Shown: positions 53,244 through 61,659, counted from the first letter of the stretch. The stretch is DNA of 64,000 nt from DATBLE01 sp963775695 (GCA_963775695.1 CAVZJU010000011.1:1-64000); one strand, 5' to 3'. Notes: generated from the letters alone by a model not told the origin. Translations and numbers: made by a program.

Positions 53244-54361
53244 GCCGTCGACCTGGCGACACCTTCCCGGGGTCGATGCCCCAGCTTCCAGGTCGCGGCC
53301 GCCAGCAGGCCGAAGACGAGGGTCGGGAAGACGGTGAGGAAGCGGTAGATCAGCGTGGCCGCGACGGCCTCGTCGTTGCTGGCCCCGAATGCGACCAGCA
53401 CGCCGGTCAGGCCGAGCTCGACGAAGCCGACGCCGCCCGGTGTGATCGGTATCGACCCCAGCACGCGCGCGATCGCCCAGGCGGCGAATGCCTCGACGAT
53501 CGTGATCTCCACCCGCGGCGTGCCGACGGCCCGGACCGAGAAGAGGAGCACGATGAACACGGTCAGGTGGCCGGCGAGAGTGGCGAACGTGAGGAACACC
53601 CACCGGTCGCGAATCAGGCCGATCGTCTCCTCGCGGAAACGGACGAACGACTCGCCCCTCCACTTCACCGGCGTCTTGCCGATCAGCCCCTTCGCCCAGC
53701 TGATCGTCCTGGCGGCACGGTCGCCGACCCGCCGGGCCACTCGCGCGCTCGAGAGGCCAATCGCAAAGCCGACCACGATCGCGATGAAGACGGCGAGCGC
53801 GATCACCGCGACCAGCTCGAGCGTCCGGTTGCTGCCGCCCTCGGCGGCCACACCGGCGAGCGCAATGATCGGGATGCCGAGGATGACGAGCTGGTTCCAG
53901 ACGCTGGTCACGACGACAGCCAGCCCCACCGGCCGGCCGCTGAAGCCCCACGCCCTCAGCATCGCGAACGAGGTGGCCATCCCGACGGCGGCGCCGCCGG
54001 GCGCGACCGTCGACATGGCAGTCGAGGCGAGCGTCACCCGCGTCGCGTGCAGGTACGGGAGGCCGGGCAGAGCCGCCATCCAGGGCGGTCCGTAGGTGGC
54101 CGTGTTGGCGAGAACCGCGACCAGGAGTGCGACGATCCACTCCCACGAGAGGCCCTTGACGACGCCCCAGACGTCCCCGTAGTTCGCGATCTTCGGCAGC
54201 GCGAACGCGAACACGCCCGTGATCACCGCAACCGAGACGACGATCGCGATGATCCGTCCCTTGCCGCTCTTCTTCTTGCGTCTGGCCCCTTCGATCTCCG
54301 ACTGGACGATCTCGTCCTCGGGGTGCTCCGACAGGCCCGCCTGGATCTCCGTCGACGGCAT
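53240..54361 (-). CDS. Lysylphosphatidylglycerol-synthase TM-region / UPF0104-like membrane protein
   Basis: 373 residues with 7-8 membrane helices. A cytoplasmic basic N-terminus (GARRKKKSGKGR), IIAIVVSVAVITGVFAFALP, the conserved STVAPGGAAVGMATSFAML segment, and IARVLGSIPITPGGVGFVEL near the C-terminus are hallmarks of the AglD/MprF-flippase-like family. It lacks the MprF synthase domain, so it probably moves a lipid or lipid-linked substrate across the membrane. The ATG at 54361 is supported by the proper acidic N-terminus. Confidence 0.87.
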   Translation of the reverse strand: MPSTEIQAGLSEHPEDEIVQSEIEGARRKKKSGKGRIIAIVVSVAVITGVFAFALPKIANYGDVWGVVKGLSWEWIVALLVAVLANTATYGPPWMAALPGLPYLHATRVTLASTAMSTVAPGGAAVGMATSFAMLRAWGFSGRPVGLAVVVTSVWNQLVILGIPIIALAGVAAEGGSNRTLELVAVIALAVFIAIVVGFAIGLSSARVARRVGDRAARTISWAKGLIGKTPVKWRGESFVRFREETIGLIRDRWVFLTFATLAGHLTVFIVLLFSVRAVGTPRVEITIVEAFAAWAIARVLGSIPITPGGVGFVELGLTGVLVAFGASNDEAVAATLIYRFLTVFPTLVFGLLAAATWKLGHRPREGVARSTA

Positions 54362-54407
54362 TGGACTGAGTATCCGTGCTCGCCCGGCGGCCCGTCGACC
54401 GATTCGT

Positions 54408-55505
54408 TCAGTCGGCGACGCGGGGCGCCGGGACGTCGGCGGGCGCCGGGCTCTCCTCGCTGCGCCGCCGCACGCGAGGGTGCTCGAGCCCGAGCCGCCG
54501 CGCGACGTTCCGGTAGGCGGCGCCGCCGAATGCCCCGAGCAGAGGAGCGGGATCGTCCCAGGCGCCCAGCGCGTACGCATCCGCGTGCCGCAGCGAGCGA
54601 ATCCATTCCCACGCCGCAGCGCCGCGAGTCGGGGCCTCACGCAGCAGTGTCTTGAGATCCAGCAACTCGTTGATCCAGTGGACGTCCCAGCGTTGCTCCC
54701 CAGGCGGGCACCGCCCCTTGGACGAGGTAGACGTAACTGAGATAAGGCAGGTCGAGCCCGGCGGCGACGGCGAGCGAGTGCTCGGCTACGCGCGGGACGT
54801 CGACGGTGCGCTGATACGTGCCGTCGCCGAACAGCGCCGGCTCCTGGCGGAGCTTCTGCTTCGTGATCCAGGGCAGCTCCTCGCCGTCCCGGCCCCAGAA
54901 GCTGAGTAGCCGTAGAGCGCGTGGTCGCCTCCGGGGATGATCTCCTGCACCAGGCAGGGAATGGCGGCGGCCGCGAGCCGGTCGAATTCCGAGCGCAGCC
55001 TCGCCGCATCTCCGATCACCGCGTTCTTCCTGCCGTCGAAATGGTCGGCGGCGCCGTGGCCGACGAACGGCTTGAGGAGGCAGGGATACGAGATGTCGGT
55101 CGCGAGCTCGTACTGCCGGTGCTTGTCGACGATGGCCGCGGACGTCTCGAGCGGAGGGGATCAGGAAGTCGTAGCGGCGCTCCGACTCTTCAGCGTGCTC
55201 GCCCACGAACAGCACGGCGTGGTCGAACGCGACGAGCAAGACCGGGCGCCGACTCGATCGTTCGCCCACGGCGATCAGAGTCTCCAGCCAGACGTCGGGC
55301 TCCTCCACGATCCCCGGCAGCTCCAGGGCGAACTCGTGGCGGCGGGGCACTCCGAGCGAGCCTCGATCGGTGAGCAGCAGCGTGGCAACGCCGCGTCGGT
55401 GGAGACTACGGACGCAGCTGAGCCCGGTCGTCGACTGCCCCAGACGACGGCCGGCCGCGGGCCTCGATCCCGGAACGCCCACTTCTCCAGGCGAGAGCTG
55501 CTCAT
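54408..55505 (-). pseudogene. ATP-grasp ligase-like gene with several frameshifts
   Basis: Sensible protein segments appear in turn in different frames: FRDRGPRPAVVWG, then STTGLSCVRSLHRRGVATLL and FALELPGIVEEPDVWLETLI, then NAVIGDAARLRSEFDRLAAA with IPCLVQEIIPGGDHALYGYS, then ELPWITKQKLRQEPALFGDG and LDLPYLSYVYLVQGAVPAWG, and finally LLDLKTLLREAPTRGAAAWE to the stop. At least four frame changes are needed. The order (nucleotide-binding start, QEIIPGGD, late LDLPYLSYVYLVQG) is that of ATP-grasp carboxylate-amine ligases. Too many lesions for simple sequencing error. Gene start ATG at 55505. Confidence 0.75.
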
Positions 55506-55586
55506 GTTCACCGACCTCCGTCCGCGGCCCAAGCGAAGCTTGCGCGTTGCCAGAGCGGACGGCGCAACGCCTGCCGCAGCGCAGGA

Positions 55587-56531
55587 TCAGCCGCGGTCGA
55601 CGGCGAGCAGGAGCTTTCCGGTCGTGCGGCGCGACTCGAGGTCCCGTTGCGCGGAGCGCGCTTCATCGAGTGGATACATGGCGCCGATGCGGACGTCGAG
55701 CGATCCGTCGGCGAGCCAGCCGTAGACGTCACCCGAGCGCAGGAGCAGGTCCTCGCGGGTCGCCACGTAGTGGACGAGCGTCGGGCGCGTCAGGAACGTC
55801 GAGCCCGCGTTCAGCCGTGGGATCTCGACCGGCGGCACCGGCCCGCTCGCGGCGCCGTAGAGGACGAGCATCCCGCGCGGCCGAAGCGCGGCGAGCGAGC
55901 GGTCGAAGGTGGCCGCGCCGACCCCGTCGTAGACGACGGCGAAGCGGCCCTCGGGAACGTCGTCATAGCCGATCACCTCGTCGGCGCCGGCGCTGCGTGC
56001 GAGCTCGGCCTTTTCGCCGCCGGAAGTGGTGGCGGTCACCCGGCCGCCGCGTAGCTTCGCCATCTGGACGGTGAGGCGACCCGCACCGCCGGCGGCAGCG
56101 TGCACGAGCACCTCGTCACCAGGTTGCACCGCGTATGTGGAGCTGGTCAGGTAGTGCGCTGTCATGCCCTGGAGGAGGGCCGCACAGGCGAGCTCGTCGC
56201 CGATCCCATCGGGGACCGGCACCGCGCGGGCGGCGGGGACGACGACCTGCTCCGCGTAGCTTCCCTGCGCGTTGTTCCACGCGACCCTGTCGCCGACGGC
56301 CGCACCCGTGACACCGTCGCCGAGTGCGACCACCCGCCCCGTGCCTTCGATCCCCGCCACCACCGGCGGCGGCGGCCCGTAGCCGCCTCGCCGCTCGTAG
56401 ATGTCGCGGAAGTTGACGCCGGCGACCGCGACGTCGACGAGCAGCTCGCCCGAGCCCGGCTCGGGCGGGCCAACCTCCTGGAGCTCCAAGACCTCCGGCC
56501 CGCCGCTCCGGGTGACGACGATCGCGCGCAC
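55587..56531 (-). CDS. Quinone oxidoreductase (MDR family)
   Basis: 314 residues. Zinc-independent medium-chain reductase: MRAIVVTRSGGPEVLELQEV, GVNFRDIYERRGGYGPPPP, VAGIEGTGRVVALGDGVTG, QGMTAHYLTSSTYAVQPGDE, VLVHAAAGGAGRLTVQMAKL (NADPH binding), YDGVGAATFDRSLAALRPRG. Reduces quinones or enals with NADPH. Start ATG 56531. A palindromic repeat lies further upstream on the way to the yceH-like gene. Confidence 0.93.
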   Translation of the reverse strand: MRAIVVTRSGGPEVLELQEVGPPEPGSGELLVDVAVAGVNFRDIYERRGGYGPPPPVVAGIEGTGRVVALGDGVTGAAVGDRVAWNNAQGSYAEQVVVPAARAVPVPDGIGDELACAALLQGMTAHYLTSSTYAVQPGDEVLVHAAAGGAGRLTVQMAKLRGGRVTATTSGGEKAELARSAGADEVIGYDDVPEGRFAVVYDGVGAATFDRSLAALRPRGMLVLYGAASGPVPPVEIPRLNAGSTFLTRPTLVHYVATREDLLLRSGDVYGWLADGSLDVRIGAMYPLDEARSAQRDLESRRTTGKLLLAVDRG

Positions 56532-56678
56532 GTCCCGAGACTAACGTCCGGCGCCTGCCGGGGAGGACTTCCACCATTGCCCGCGCGCGCCGGAGCAAGG
56601 TTCCAGGATCGGGACGGTCGCGTTCCTGACACGTCACGTATCGGCGGGTATCGTCGCCTCCGAGGGCGCGGGAAGGCT

Positions 56679-56697
56679 CCCCACCCTGGGTGGGGGT
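56679..56697. repeat. Dispersed palindrome, copy 2
   Basis: CCCCACCC-T-GGGTGGGG followed by GTATGG. The reverse complement gives CCATACCCCCACCC, matching the layout of the copies at 31134 and 62611. It lies 20 bp before the start of the YceH-like gene, so it may influence that gene's expression. Confidence 0.55.
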
Positions 56698-56716
56698 ATG
56701 GCTTTAGGCTTTCGGC

Positions 56717-57319
56717 GTGGACGCGACTGCAGCCGAGATCCGCGTGCTCGGATGCCTGATCGAGAAGCAGCGGACGACCCCCGAGCAGTACCCGCTGTCG
56801 CTCAACGCGCTGCGGCTGGCGTGCAACCAGTCGACGAGCCGCGACCCGGTCGTGGAGTACGACGAGCCGACCATCCGAACCGCGCTCGAGGCACTGTCCC
56901 GGCGCGGCTGGGTGCGGCTGGCGAGTGGCGCCGGCAGCCGGGCGGTCAAGTACCGACACCTGCTCGACGAGGCCCTGTCGCTGGACGATGCCGAGCTCTC
57001 GCTCCTCGCCGTGTTGATGCTGCGCGGGCCACAGACCGCGGCCGAGCTCCGGCAGCGAACCGAACGACTGCGCCACTTCGACGAGGACGAAGTCGAGGAA
57101 GCGCTCTCTCGCCTGATCGAGCGCGAGTATGCCGGGCAGCATCCCAACCGGCCCGGTGAGCGGGGCGAACGGTACGCGCAGCTGCTCGGCTCGGAGTGGC
57201 CGGAGCCCGAGCCCATCGAGCGGCCTCGAACAGAGGACGCCGACCTCGCCGGCCGCGTCAGCCGGCTCGAAGACGAGGTCGCGCGCCTCTGGGACACGCT
57301 CGAGCGTCGCGAGCCCTAG
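56717..57319 (+). CDS. DUF480 (YceH-like) winged-helix protein
   Basis: 200 residues. EIRVLGCLIEKQRTTPEQYP, LSLNALRLACNQSTSRDPVV, YDEPTIRTALEALSRRGWVR and LSLLAVLMLRGPQTAAELRQ are the two winged-helix halves of the YceH/DUF480 family; a coiled-coil tail ends it (AGRVSRLEDEVARLWDTLER). Function unknown; DNA binding is likely from the fold. The start is a GTG at 56717. Its stop and that of the opposite 48-residue gene share CTAG. Confidence 0.88.
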   Translation: MDATAAEIRVLGCLIEKQRTTPEQYPLSLNALRLACNQSTSRDPVVEYDEPTIRTALEALSRRGWVRLASGAGSRAVKYRHLLDEALSLDDAELSLLAVLMLRGPQTAAELRQRTERLRHFDEDEVEEALSRLIEREYAGQHPNRPGERGERYAQLLGSEWPEPEPIERPRTEDADLAGRVSRLEDEVARLWDTLERREP

Positions 57320-57462
57320 GCCGCGGCTGGCAGCTCGTCGAGGTCGTCTTCGAGAACGCCGACGTCCTCGGCAACCGTCCGGGCGACGATCGCCTCGATC
57401 TCGCCCTCGGCGCGCCCCTCGCTGACGAGCTGCTCGATCAACATCAGGTACTGCGCATTCAT
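57316..57462 (-). CDS. 48-residue acidic small protein
   Basis: ATG at 57462 opens a frame of 48 residues: MNAQYLMLIEQLVSEGRAEG, EIEAIVARTVAEDVGV, then a DDLDELPAAA tail. The helical acidic pattern with regular hydrophobic spacing and a clean ATG in a region otherwise devoid of genes suggest it is real. No recognised family and no strong Shine-Dalgarno. Stop shares CTAG with the convergent YceH-like gene. Confidence 0.45.
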   Translation of the reverse strand: MNAQYLMLIEQLVSEGRAEGEIEAIVARTVAEDVGVLEDDLDELPAAA

Positions 57463-57545
57463 GCTTCAAAAAGGTAGCCACGGAGCTCGAGTCGAAAGGG
57501 AACCGTTCCGGTAACCAGGTGGACAACGGTTAGGCTGCCGAACGC

Positions 57546-58295
57546 ATGTGCTTCGACCTCGATTCCTCGCCGCCGGTCGCGCCCGTCTCCGGCGCGGCGG
57601 TCTCACACGAGGATCTCGTCCTGGAAGCGGCCGACGGGAACCGCTTCGCCGCGTTCGCCGCAACACCCGATGCGCCCTCGAATAGAGGCGTCGTCATCCT
57701 CCCCGACGTTCGCGGCCTGTACCGCTTCTACGAGGAGCTCGCGCTCCGCTTCGCCGAGCGCGGCATCGGCGCGATCGCATTCGACTACTTTGGCCGCACC
57801 GCCGGCATCGCGAAGCGCGACGACGACTTCCCGTACGTGGATCACGTCAGCGGCACCGATCCGGCGACGATCCAGCTCGACGTCGCCGCCGCCGTCACCT
57901 GGCTTCGCGAGCACGGCGCCGAATCGATCTACACGGTCGGCTTCTGCTTCGGCGGCCGCAACTCATGGCTCTCCACGGCCGGCGGCCACGATCTCGCCGG
58001 GGCCGTCGGCTTCTACGGCAGCCTGACCGTCCGCGGCGACTGGCCCGGCCCGATCGACCGGGCGGCGGAGCTGAAGGGGCCGATTCTCGCGCTGCAGGCC
58101 GGTGCGGATGCGAACATCACCAGCGAGCAGAACGCCGCCTTCGACGAGGCCCTGACCGCAGCCGGCGTGGCGCACGAGATCGTCACGTACGAGGGCGCGC
58201 CGCACTCGTTCTTCGACCGCAAGCAGGAGCAGTACCAGGCAGCCTCCGACGACGCCTGGAAGCAGACGCTCGCGTTCATCGAGCGCCACGGCTAG
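57546..58295 (+). CDS. Dienelactone hydrolase family protein
   Basis: 249 residues. Alpha/beta hydrolase: VVILPDVRGLYRFYEELALR, RGIGAIAFDYFGRTAG, nucleophile Cys in VGFCFGGRNSWLS (GxCxGG), Asp in LQAGADANITSEQ, His in YEGAPHSFFDRKQ. The Cys nucleophile is typical of carboxymethylenebutenolidase-like enzymes. Substrate unknown. Start ATG, followed 10 nt after its stop by the mutY-like gene, so probably one transcript. Confidence 0.92.
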   Translation: MCFDLDSSPPVAPVSGAAVSHEDLVLEAADGNRFAAFAATPDAPSNRGVVILPDVRGLYRFYEELALRFAERGIGAIAFDYFGRTAGIAKRDDDFPYVDHVSGTDPATIQLDVAAAVTWLREHGAESIYTVGFCFGGRNSWLSTAGGHDLAGAVGFYGSLTVRGDWPGPIDRAAELKGPILALQAGADANITSEQNAAFDEALTAAGVAHEIVTYEGAPHSFFDRKQEQYQAASDDAWKQTLAFIERHG

Positions 58296-58305
58296 TTTCG
58301 GCAAC

Positions 58306-59019
58306 ATGGAGGAGCGCCTGCTCGCCTGGTTCGATGAGCACGGGCGCGAGCTGCCCTGGCGCGGAACCCGCGATCCGTACGCGATCCTGGTCTCCGAGGT
58401 GATGCTCCAGCAGACGCAGGTCTCGCGGGTCGTGCCTCGCTATCTCGAGTGGCTCGAGCGCTGGCCGACGGTCGAATCGCTGGCCGCGGCGTCGCCCGCA
58501 GATGCGATCCGCGCCTGGCAGGGGCTCGGCTACAACCGGCGTGGCGTGGCCCTGCACCGAGCGGCACGCATGGTCGTCGGCCGCGGTTGGCCCGATGACC
58601 TGACCGAGCTCCCGAGCGTCGGCCCGTACACCGCCGCGGCGATCGCGAACTTCGCATTCGGACGTCCCGTCCTGCCGGTGGACGTCAACGTCGGCCGCGT
58701 ACTGTCGCGGAGCGGTGCCGAGTTCGGCCCTCGGACGGCGCAGGCACTCTTCGACCTCGGCGCCACGATCTGCCTCGCCCGGGTGCCGCGCTGCGGCGAC
58801 TGCCCGCTGGCCGGAGACTGTCCCTCTGCCGGCCGCCGCTACGAGCCCGAACGGAAGCAGGGCCGGTTCGAAGGGTCGTTCCGGCAGCGGCGCGCGCGTC
58901 TGCTCCGCCTCGTCGCCGCCGAACCGCAGCCGCTCGAGCAGGATCCGGAGGCGCTCGCCTCCCTCGTCGCCGACGGCCTGGTCGTCATGGACGGAAAGCG
59001 GGCTAGGCTTCCCGTGTGA
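58306..59019 (+). CDS. mutY: A/G-specific adenine glycosylase, short form
   Basis: 237 residues. Catalytic domain complete: ILVSEVMLQQTQVSRVVPRY with the catalytic Glu, LTELPSVGPYTAAAIANFAF (HhH), RPVLPVDVNVGRVLSRSG with the catalytic Asp, and the iron-sulfur loop CLARVPRCGDCPLAGDC (C-x6-C-x2-C-x5-C). The C-terminal NUDIX-like 8-oxoG recognition domain of full MutY (~350 residues) is missing; about 45 residues remain after the cluster. Repairs A opposite oxidised G. Its stop overlaps the next start as GTGA. Confidence 0.9.
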   Translation: MEERLLAWFDEHGRELPWRGTRDPYAILVSEVMLQQTQVSRVVPRYLEWLERWPTVESLAAASPADAIRAWQGLGYNRRGVALHRAARMVVGRGWPDDLTELPSVGPYTAAAIANFAFGRPVLPVDVNVGRVLSRSGAEFGPRTAQALFDLGATICLARVPRCGDCPLAGDCPSAGRRYEPERKQGRFEGSFRQRRARLLRLVAAEPQPLEQDPEALASLVADGLVVMDGKRARLPV

Positions 59020-59276
59020 CCCGCTACGACGGCCTGATCGCGGCGCTGCGCGATGCTGCCCATCCCGACCGGCCGGCGCCGCGCGACCTCGAGGCGTATC
59101 TCGACAAGGTGCGCACGCGCGCCTACACGGTCACCGACGTCGACGTCGACGCGCTGAAGGCGGCAGGGCACTCGGAGGACGAGATCTTCGAGCAGACCCT
59201 GTCGGCGGCAGTCGCCGCGGGTCTTCTCCGGCTGGAGGCCGGCCTGAAGGCATTGGGGCCGGAGGCGCCGCGATGA
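59016..59276 (+). CDS. Small CMD/AhpD-like partner protein
   Basis: 86 residues, helical, with no Cys. RTRAYTVTDVDVDALKAAGH, SEDEIFEQTLSAAVAAGLLR, LEAGLKALG: this resembles the non-catalytic C-terminal helices of AhpD-like proteins (TD..V..L..AG.SEDEI.E). GTG start overlaps the mutY stop (GTGA) and its stop overlaps the next start (ATGA). The intimate coupling to the TGA-containing AhpD-like gene suggests a subunit or partner of that enzyme. Family assignment is moderate. Confidence 0.65.
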   Translation: MTRYDGLIAALRDAAHPDRPAPRDLEAYLDKVRTRAYTVTDVDVDALKAAGHSEDEIFEQTLSAAVAAGLLRLEAGLKALGPEAPR

Positions 59277-59869
59277 GGCTCGAGGTCGTCGACTCGGGAC
59301 ACGGTCCGGCCGAAGCGGCGATCCTGGCTCAGATCGCACAGGCCCGCGGCCTGCCGACAGCCTCCGGTGTCCTGAAGACGCTCTACTACCGGCCCGAGCT
59401 GTTCGGCCGGCCGTTTTCAGCCGCGCTGGATGCGGCGATGCGCGGGCCGTCCGAATGGTCGCCGGGCGAGCGCGAGCTGTTCGCAGGTTTCGTCTCGTCG
59501 CTCAACCAGTGCCCGTTCTGAACGCGCTCCCACGGCGCGGTCGCGTCGTACGCGCTCGGTGACGAGGTCTGGAAAGCGGTCGTGGCGGACTGGCGCACCG
59601 CGCCCGTCGACGAGCGCCTGCGTGCGATGCTCGGCTTCCTCGAGAAGCTGACACTCCGCCCGGAGGAGCTCACCCCGCACGACGCGGACGAGGCGCGAAC
59701 GGCGGGCGTGTCCCGCGAGGCGATGGTCGACGCGATCCATGTCGCCGCGCTCTTCAACATGATCGTCCGCCTGGCCGACTCGCTCGGCTGGGACGTGCCA
59801 CCCTGGGAATCCTGCCTCGAGCGGGGTGAGGCAATGCTTTCGCGTGGGTACGCTCTCGAGCCGGCCTAG
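59273..59869 (+). CDS. AhpD-like alkylhydroperoxidase-family selenoprotein (in-frame TGA as Sec)
   Basis: 198 residues if the TGA at 59519-59521 is read through. N-terminal part MRLEVVDSGHGPAEAAILAQ, then GERELFAGFVSSLNQCPF, then TGA, then TRSHGAVASYALGDEVWKAV and DAIHVAALFNMIVRLADSLG to the stop. The family motif is C-x-x-C...H; here it reads CPF-[TGA]-TRSH, so selenocysteine replaces the second Cys. Reading frame is open on both sides for a full-length domain. A SECIS-like hairpin follows at once. Likely a thiol/selenol peroxidase or disulfide reductase. The ATG at 59273 overlaps the upstream stop (ATGA). The alternative is a nonsense mutation. Confidence 0.85.
59519..59555 (+). promoter_or_regulatory. 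SECIS-like hairpin after in-frame TGA
   Basis: After the TGA (59519-59521), ACGGCGC (59532-59538) pairs with GCGTCGT (59543-59549) around the apical loop GGTC (59539-59542). GCGC (59524-59527) can pair with GCGC (59552-59555) below an internal loop. The loop starts 17 nt past the TGA; in E. coli fdhF the same GGUC loop lies 18 nt past its UGA. One G-U pair in the upper stem. It lies wholly within the coding sequence, as bacterial SECIS elements do. Confidence 0.75.
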
Positions 59870-60669
59870 AGGCGCTTGAGCATCTCGAACTGACGCAGCG
59901 ACACCTCTGCGCCGGCCGCCCGGAGCGCCCGGGCGACCTGGCCTTCAGCCGGATAGTTCACGGCAGTCACCGTTCCCTTGGCACACAGCGACGCAGGGAT
60001 CTCGGCGAGCCCGCGTTCGTCGCCGGCGGCCTGGACGAGGCCGACGTTCCCGCTGGTGACGCGGTAGATGGCCGCAGCGTTGCCGGCGACCATCGCCTCC
60101 GGCGCCGGGTCGCGCTGGACGAGCCGGTCGACCGTGGCGTCGGCGCGTTGCCACGGCTCCTCCCCCTCGCGTCGTTCCCGGACGAGGATCCGGGCGGCCT
60201 CGAGGGACGCCGCCTCGGCGTCAGCCGCGTCCGGCTCTTCGGCGGCGAGAGACAGCACTTCGAGCTCACGCGTCAGGACGAAACCGAGCTTGTCGTAGAG
60301 CGAGATCGCCGCCCGGTTCTCGACGATCACCTCGAGCACCATCTCGGTCGCGCCCGCCTCGCCGGCCTGCTCGAGCAGACGGCGCGTGAGGAGCTCGCCG
60401 ATTCCCTCGCCTCGCCGGCTCGCGACGACGCCGACCCCGCCGAGCCAGGTGCGGGCGCCGCGCCGTCCGAGATTGGCGAGACCAACGGGCGCTCCTTCGT
60501 CGACGGCAACGAGCGACCGTTCCAGGTCGAGGTCGAAGACGTCGACCATGTACCGGAGCGTTGCCTCGTCGACGGCGAAGGGGACGAAGTATCCCTCGTA
60601 GGCCGCCGTGAACAGCGCCGCCAGCTCATCGTGCGCAAGCTCGGTCGAAGCCCTGAGCTGCACGGACAC
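59866..60669 (-). CDS. GNAT-family N-acetyltransferase
   Basis: 267 residues. RTWLGGVGVVASRRGEGIGE with the acetyl-CoA loop (RRGEGIG), LEVIVENRAAISLYDKLGFV, and VQLRASTELAHDELAALFTA at the start mark a GNAT domain in the first ~150 residues. A second, degenerate GNAT-like half follows (AIYRVTSGNVGLVQAAGDER). The GTG at 60669 is preferred to the much longer frame, which is antisense to the propeller gene. Its stop overlaps the end of the selenoprotein gene tail to tail. Substrate unknown. Confidence 0.87.
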   Translation of the reverse strand: MSVQLRASTELAHDELAALFTAAYEGYFVPFAVDEATLRYMVDVFDLDLERSLVAVDEGAPVGLANLGRRGARTWLGGVGVVASRRGEGIGELLTRRLLEQAGEAGATEMVLEVIVENRAAISLYDKLGFVLTRELEVLSLAAEEPDAADAEAASLEAARILVRERREGEEPWQRADATVDRLVQRDPAPEAMVAGNAAAIYRVTSGNVGLVQAAGDERGLAEIPASLCAKGTVTAVNYPAEGQVARALRAAGAEVSLRQFEMLKRL

Positions 60670-60686
60670 TCGTCGATGATGCCGGA

Positions 60687-61610
60687 TCAGCCGACGTGGA
60701 AGCGCACCACCTGCCTCCCGCCCGCCAAGGGCACCCAGACGTCGCCGAAAGCGCTCGCGGCCGGGAACGGCTTCGGCCCGACCCTGTAGGTCGCGACCAC
60801 CCTGTTGCGAGCGGGGTCGATCCGGCTGACCGTGCCGTCGGCGTTGTTCGGAACGAAGACGCTCCCGTCGCCGGCGATCGCAGCGTTGCTCGGCCCGAGC
60901 CCGACCCTCACCCGGGCGACCACGTGCATCGTCCTCGGGTCGAGCCGGACCGCGAACCGGTCCGCGCTCGAAGTCACCCAGATCGCGGTGTCGCTGACGG
61001 CGACGGAGTCCGGAGAGAGCAGCCCGACCGGCACGGCCTTCGCACGGTTCGTCGCCGGGTCGACCCGATAGATGCTCTTGCCGGCGTGGCTCCCGACCCA
61101 GATCGCACCCGCGCCGAAGCGGACCTGACGCGGCGCCGTGCCGACCTTGACGGTCGCGACGATCGCGTTCGTCGCCGGGTCGATGCGGCTGACGGTCCCG
61201 TTGAACTCGCTCGTCGCCCACACCGCGCCGGCCCCGAACTCGACGTCCCACAGGCTCGGGCCGATCGGGATCCGGCCCACGACCTGCTTCGACTGCGGGT
61301 CGACGCGCTCGACGTTGCCGGTCCCGTATCCGTCGATCCAAAGGGCGTCGGCGCCGATCGCGACGCCGCAGGGCTGGGCGCCGACCTTGATACGAGCGGT
61401 AACGCGGTTCGTCGCCGGATCGACGCGAGCGACTGTTGCGTCGCCGAAGTTGCTGACCCACAGGTAGCCGAGGCCGCCGTTCTCGGAGCACGGCGCCTTG
61501 CCGGTCGCCACCCGCGCGGCGACACGCGCGGGCTTGACCGCGGCGGCCGCTGTCGCTACACCCGCCACCGCGACGATCAGAATGGTCGACCAACCGACGT
61601 ACTTGACCAT
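60687..61610 (-). CDS. Secreted YncE/Vgb-like beta-propeller protein
   Basis: 307 residues. Signal peptide (TILIVAVAGVATAAAAVKPA), then six to seven ~42-residue repeats of the form GAGAIWVGSH...RVDPATNR..A.VPVG, e.g. ALWIDGYGTGNVERVDPQSK, AVWATSEFNGTVSRIDPATN and AIWVTSSADRFAVRLDPRTM. YVTN/SMP-30-like propeller, exported. ATG at 61610 behind GGAGG. Shares a short divergent promoter region with marR, so it is a likely target of that regulator. Ligand unknown. Confidence 0.9.
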   Translation of the reverse strand: MVKYVGWSTILIVAVAGVATAAAAVKPARVAARVATGKAPCSENGGLGYLWVSNFGDATVARVDPATNRVTARIKVGAQPCGVAIGADALWIDGYGTGNVERVDPQSKQVVGRIPIGPSLWDVEFGAGAVWATSEFNGTVSRIDPATNAIVATVKVGTAPRQVRFGAGAIWVGSHAGKSIYRVDPATNRAKAVPVGLLSPDSVAVSDTAIWVTSSADRFAVRLDPRTMHVVARVRVGLGPSNAAIAGDGSVFVPNNADGTVSRIDPARNRVVATYRVGPKPFPAASAFGDVWVPLAGGRQVVRFHVG

Positions 61611-61647
61611 ACACACCTCCAACTAGTACGACATCGCAACACTATAC

Positions 61648-61659
61648 TGCGAATTCGCA
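61648..61659. promoter_or_regulatory. Perfect palindrome, probable MarR operator
   Basis: TGCGAATTCGCA, a 12-bp perfect palindrome, lies in the 53-bp gap between the divergent propeller and marR genes, 4 bp before the marR ATG. A TATACT -10-like hexamer precedes it. The position suits autoregulation and control of the propeller gene. Confidence 0.55.

Noticed and set aside
59519..59521. TGA as a plain nonsense mutation in the AhpD-like gene
   Set aside because: The flanking frame is undamaged, the TGA sits exactly at the redox Cys, and a GGTC-loop hairpin is at SECIS distance. A random stop would rarely meet all three. Still open until selB/selC are checked.
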